DNA from: a virus
IMG/VR virus record: IMGVR_UViG_3300024265_000047
Span: 1 to 64,000 of that record
Strand: one strand, 5' to 3'
DNA length: 64,000 nucleotides
In this document: positions 60,877 to 64,000 of the stretch, piece after piece
How positions within the stretch are numbered: the first letter of the stretch is position 1
Layout of the letters: each line of letters opens with the position of its first letter
The notes under the pieces: generated by a model
The model's input: the letters and a program-made list of their open reading frames with translations, nothing else
Databases searched by the model: none
Told to the model about the DNA's origin: nothing
Made by a program: the position numbers and the translations under genes

Positions 60877-61993
60877 AGTAATAAATGTACCTAAAAATGA
60901 TATGACTCTAATACAGTCAGATCCAACTGAAATTAGAGAATTAAATCTTAATAGTTTTAGACTCACATTGAAAGATTTAGAAGATGGAGTAGAGGGTATG
61001 CCATTTCCAGATACACATAACCATAATACAGAAGTATCATTGGGTGGACTTACATATGCCAGAGTTGTTGAAATAATAAACGGTTATACAGTAACATTTG
61101 AGGATGGTGCATACGCTGTTAATTTAGTAGGTGCAAATTCAAATGTAGGTGATAATGTAAATGTTAATCAAGTATCTGTTCGTTCTCAAAATTCAGCAGG
61201 ATTGATTTCAAGTCCTGATATCGAATACGCATCATTTAATGGAGGTGTTACAATCGATACTACAACATCAAATACTGGTACAATATTTCCTGCAGGAACT
61301 GAACAGAAAAAAGTAAACAATATTGCAGATGCATTACTTATTGCAGCATACAGAGGATTCAATAAATTATACATACACAGTGATTTAGAAATAGGATCAA
61401 ATGGAGATTTAGCAAACTTTGTATTAGAAGGTCAAAGCCATGTAAAAACGAATATTGATATATTAACATATGCTGATGTAACAAACGTAACCATAGTAGA
61501 TTGCAATGTAAGTGGAATTTTAGATGGAAACAGTGAAATTAGAAAATGTGTAATTGAAAATTTACAGTATGTCAATGGACACATACACGATTCAGGTTTA
61601 TCAGGAATAATACTTCTCGATGGAAACATGGACGCATACATAGCAAACTGTACACAGGTTGATATGAATATCATACCTATAATAGATATGGGTGGTTCTG
61701 GTCAAGATCTATTAATGCCAAACTACACTGGATTCATACGTATAGAAAACTTAACAAGTAGTAACAGGGTTGGAATAAGCATGACTGGTGGAAGAGTTGT
61801 ATTGGATTCTACAACAATTACAAACGGTATAATAAATGTTGGTGGAATTGGTAAGGTTGAAGATGAATCTGGAAATCCCATAATTACAGGAACCTGGAAT
61901 GGTGGAGTAACTGTAGTAAACAATACAATAGATGCTTCAGTAGAAGAATCAAAAAATTGGTCTGAAATAGCAGCAAGAAACGCACAACAATAA
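60848..61993 (+). CDS. Tail fibre/baseplate protein of a common phage type
   Basis: A 381-residue protein. The N-terminus (MAITVTWGTRVINVPKNDMT, then EIRELNLNSFRLTLKDLEDG and FPDTHNHNTEVSLGGLTYAR) is a type I associate with widespread phage structural proteins. The rest (about residues 170-340) has short strand repeats (TNVTIVDCNVSGILDGNSEI, then RKCVIENLQYV) suggesting a right-handed beta-helix. It ends in a short helix. It probably forms a trimeric fibre. A complex terminator follows at once. Confidence 0.65.
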   Translation: MAITVTWGTRVINVPKNDMTLIQSDPTEIRELNLNSFRLTLKDLEDGVEGMPFPDTHNHNTEVSLGGLTYARVVEIINGYTVTFEDGAYAVNLVGANSNVGDNVNVNQVSVRSQNSAGLISSPDIEYASFNGGVTIDTTTSNTGTIFPAGTEQKKVNNIADALLIAAYRGFNKLYIHSDLEIGSNGDLANFVLEGQSHVKTNIDILTYADVTNVTIVDCNVSGILDGNSEIRKCVIENLQYVNGHIHDSGLSGIILLDGNMDAYIANCTQVDMNIIPIIDMGGSGQDLLMPNYTGFIRIENLTSSNRVGISMTGGRVVLDSTTITNGIINVGGIGKVEDESGNPIITGTWNGGVTVVNNTIDASVEESKNWSEIAARNAQQ

Positions 61994-62051
61994 AAAAGCC
62001 CCCATTCAATCATGAGGGCTGGCTTCATACTTAATTATGAAGTGGGCTTTT
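61994..62051. terminator. Convergent terminator with two competing stems
   Basis: AAAAGCCC (61994-62001) pairs with GGGCTTTT (62044-62051), closing a junction that holds the hairpin CTTCATA/TATGAAG (62023-62029 with 62036-62042). AGCCC (61997-62001) can also pair with GGGCT at 62016-62020. T-runs on both strands make it bidirectional. It lies between the plus-strand 381-residue gene and the minus-strand 204-residue gene. Confidence 0.8.
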
Positions 62052-62052
62052 A

Positions 62053-62667
62053 TTACGATACCGTATAACCATTACCACCAACTACATACCATTCTTTAGC
62101 ACTTACTGAGTTAGTTACTATCATGAGTTTAACAGATTGACCCAAAGTATCTAATGTAACCTTTGTTCCACCAATCAATGATGCTGTTCCTGCTGGAACT
62201 ATATCTACATCATTTCCCATAGCTTCTGCTGCAACAAAAACTACTTCTTGTCCAATTTCTCCGTCATAAAGACTTATAGTGTTTGCAGTTCCTGTTGAAT
62301 TTCCAACTCTATAAACATAGTTGTCAGGTGCAGTTGATGGTGAACCTATCGATAAATCTGTTGTTATTGTAGTAGATTCTATGTTGTTTTTATTTAATAA
62401 TCCTGTTAATGTAACATCTCCATTAAATGTAGTTGCTGCATTAAACGTTGCTCCACTTCCAGTAACATCAAACAATGTACTAGAAAGTCCAACTGTTAAT
62501 GTATTTGAAACGAGCGATGTTAAATTATCTATAATTCCACTTGAAGGATCAAAGTAATTTTCCATTAGGTTTATTTCATTAACCACGACATCAAAATTAG
62601 AATTTAATGTTATTCTTGAACCTGAAATAGAATCTGTTCCTAAAATTTCCGTTACACTTATACTCAT
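62053..62667 (-). CDS. Small virion fibre-type protein
   Basis: A 204-residue beta-rich protein. It begins MSISVTEILGTDSISGSRIT followed by LNSNFDVV, the same layout as the 1288-residue fibre (MAILIKEILASDTISNMVDK, INENFDQV), so both probably attach to the virion through this segment. The rest is short beta repeats (TFNGDVTLTGLLNKNNIEST) and ends with a compact domain (VKLMIVTNSVSAKEWYVVGG). It abuts the convergent terminator. Confidence 0.65.
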   Translation of the reverse strand: MSISVTEILGTDSISGSRITLNSNFDVVVNEINLMENYFDPSSGIIDNLTSLVSNTLTVGLSSTLFDVTGSGATFNAATTFNGDVTLTGLLNKNNIESTTITTDLSIGSPSTAPDNYVYRVGNSTGTANTISLYDGEIGQEVVFVAAEAMGNDVDIVPAGTASLIGGTKVTLDTLGQSVKLMIVTNSVSAKEWYVVGGNGYTVS

Positions 62668-62724
62668 AATCTTTTATTTTTAATTTTAAATAGTAAATTT
62701 ATTTATGTTATGATTTTTTAAGTC

Positions 62725-63960
62725 TTAATTAAAATTTAATTTAACAGGGTTTAACATCAAACCCAATATTGGCTGGTTTATAAAAACATCACCAATTACT
62801 TTTCTTAATATATTTCCTGCTGCATTTATATCAGCATTAATTAATATACCTTCTTTACTTTTATATAAACCTCTTTTTATTCGTTTACCTAAATATTTAT
62901 CATGTTTTTTAATTTTTTCCTTATTTATAAATGAACATTTAGAAGTATAACTTTCTTCCTGTAAAATTAAATTTATATTGTATATATTACATTTACTTTC
63001 TATTTTTTTTATAAAATTTAAATAAGGAATTTGAACAAATTTCTGATTATTTTTTTTACCCATATTAATTTTATTTTTCCAACCTTTGTTATAACCCAAT
63101 ACAATATTTTTATTTTTATATTCTATACATTTTTTAATTATTTTGTTTACAATTTGATTCATATAATTATCTATAAAATTTTCTCTTTTTCTAAATAATT
63201 TTTGTAAATAATTCGATATATTTTTATTATTTAATATTTTAAGTATTGATTGTTTTTTTGCTAATTCTTTATTGTACCATCTATTATATGATTTTAGAGG
63301 TTTACCATTCATTATAAATGAATGCCCAGATGTATCAACGCAACTAGCAAAATTATCTATACCTAAATCGATAGATAAATAATTGTTTTTATTTAAGTCA
63401 TAATTTTCATTTTTTTTATTTTCTTCATATATTATATACATCTTAAAATATTTACCATTATTAAATGGTTTTATAATAAGTTGTTTAAATTTACCATCTA
63501 AATTATAAGAAAATGGTATAGTAAGATTACGATTGGATATTGTTCTTTTATATGTTATAGATTTACATAAATTAAACATATTATTTTTTAAAATTGCATT
63601 TTGATTTGTAAATATTATATTAAATAATCCATTTTTCTCTTTATATTTTGGTATATTTATTTTATCATGATACTGACCGTTTTTCTTTTTTCTAAGTAAA
63701 GCAAAAAATGATCTAAAGTTTTTATCAACTAATTTAAGTATTTGTTGTGCAGATTGTGAAGGTAGAAGTTTATAATTTTCATTATTTTTAACTTCTTTTT
63801 CTAATTCTTTCAGACCGATATATTTATTTGTATTAAAATAAAACTGACGAATAAAATATAGAGAATAATTATAAAGATTATTACTGTATTTACTATAATC
63901 ATATAATATCTTATAATCCTTTTTAGTTATTTTTCTTATCTCTTGTTTTAATGTTCTCAT
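62725..63960 (-). CDS. tnpB: TnpB (IS200/IS605-type RNA-guided nuclease-like protein)
   Basis: I use the ATG at 63958-63960 ([14 protein letters not shown], typical of TnpB), giving 411 residues; a further upstream ATG is inside a promoter-like element. RuvC motif I is [13 protein letters not shown] (D198) and motif III is [12 protein letters not shown] (D377). The motif II position reads IVLGYNKGW (residues 286-294), with Gly289 where a Glu is usual. A conserved-looking [13 protein letters not shown] (332-344) holds E335/E336. The zinc finger is reduced to a single Cys in that segment. No tnpA lies in the window. Confidence 0.88.
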   Translation of the reverse strand: MRTLKQEIRKITKKDYKILYDYSKYSNNLYNYSLYFIRQFYFNTNKYIGLKELEKEVKNNENYKLLPSQSAQQILKLVDKNFRSFFALLRKKKNGQYHDKINIPKYKEKNGLFNIIFTNQNAILKNNMFNLCKSITYKRTISNRNLTIPFSYNLDGKFKQLIIKPFNNGKYFKMYIIYEENKKNENYDLNKNNYLSIDLGIDNFASCVDTSGHSFIMNGKPLKSYNRWYNKELAKKQSILKILNNKNISNYLQKLFRKRENFIDNYMNQIVNKIIKKCIEYKNKNIVLGYNKGWKNKINMGKKNNQKFVQIPYLNFIKKIESKCNIYNINLILQEESYTSKCSFINKEKIKKHDKYLGKRIKRGLYKSKEGILINADINAAGNILRKVIGDVFINQPILGLMLNPVKLNFN

Positions 63961-63975
63961 ATATAAGTTTCTTAT

Positions 63976-63985
63976 ATTATATATC
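63976..63985 (-). promoter_or_regulatory. Late-promoter-like GATATATAAT element before tnpB
   Basis: The minus strand reads TGATATATAATATAAGAAAC upstream of the tnpB ATG. The element matches those of phage structural genes, so the mobile gene may be transcribed from a phage-type promoter. Confidence 0.45.
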
Positions 63986-64000
63986 ATTTAAACATTTATA

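Noticed and set aside
62668-62724. IS200/IS605 right end or guide RNA (omega RNA) next to tnpB
   Set aside because: No clear hairpin or conserved end sequence can be recognised by eye in this A/T-rich gap. No tnpA is present either. A guide RNA is possible but cannot be claimed.
1-64000. tRNA genes, CRISPR arrays, self-splicing introns and homing endonucleases
   Set aside because: No cloverleaf with CCA-proximal GTTC(G/A) pattern, no regularly spaced repeats and no GIY-YIG or HNH motifs were noticed. Reading by eye can miss divergent tRNAs, so a dedicated scan would be needed to exclude them.

Overview
This window is a block of a large, very AT-rich, tailed dsDNA phage genome with a T4-like (myovirus) replication and recombination core. 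The host is probably a member of the Bacteroidota. Three things suggest this: a 58-residue histone H1-like (Hc1-type) protein typical of that phylum, an adenosylcobalamin-dependent ribonucleotide reductase of the Bacteroidota length, and starts that lack Shine-Dalgarno sequences and follow A/T-rich leaders. Host and phage identity are inferences; no terminase, portal or major capsid gene is present to settle them.

Layout. 1-5.6 kb (minus strand): probable capsid-internal proteins, a gp15-like tail protein and a beta-propeller fibre. 5.6-14.3 kb: gp46/gp47 nuclease, gp41 helicase, UvsX recombinase, the C-terminal half of DNA polymerase and the gp45 clamp. 14.3-22.6 kb: Hc1-like protein, a degenerate dUTPase paralogue, an ATP-grasp enzyme, small genes including a DUF3850/ASCH-like protein, NrdJ, the N-terminal half of DNA polymerase, and an intact dUTPase. 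22.7-27.8 kb: a cluster of probable capsid cargo genes, including a muralytic-looking enzyme and a nucleotidyltransferase fusion. 27.9-34.4 kb: UvsW, UvsY, gp61 primase, gp32, a GroES-like gp31 analogue, a 2H phosphoesterase and a RuvC-like resolvase. 34.5-55.7 kb: two more internal-protein candidates, then tail and baseplate genes, including a 1288-residue collagen/YadA-type fibre and two very large structural proteins. 55.8-62.0 kb (plus strand): fibre/adhesin genes. 62.0-64.0 kb (minus strand): a small fibre protein and a stand-alone TnpB.

How it works together. The replisome parts are gp41, gp61, gp32, gp45 and a two-piece gp43. The recombination parts are UvsX, UvsY, UvsW, gp46/47 and a RuvC-type resolvase. 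NrdJ and dUTPase supply nucleotides. Clamp loader, terminase and head genes must lie outside the window.

Main points for a second look: (1) at least ten proteins begin with a short tag of the form M-K/D/E/N-Y/N/H-L/I-x-x-F/Y/I-E-x-F/Y, and many carry L/M/V/F-N-E sites resembling T4 gp21 prohead-protease sites, which suggests a capsid-targeting system that loads many proteins into the head; (2) family B DNA polymerase is split between motif A and motif B into genes about 7 kb apart; (3) an Acb1-like 2H phosphoesterase, a catalytically altered dUTPase, a TnpB without the canonical RuvC-II glutamate, and a repeat-bearing leader upstream of gene 32; (4) a recurring TATATAA promoter-like element, in a GATATATAA form near structural genes and a CGTATATAAT form near several replication-region genes. 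No tRNA genes, CRISPR arrays or homing endonucleases were recognised.
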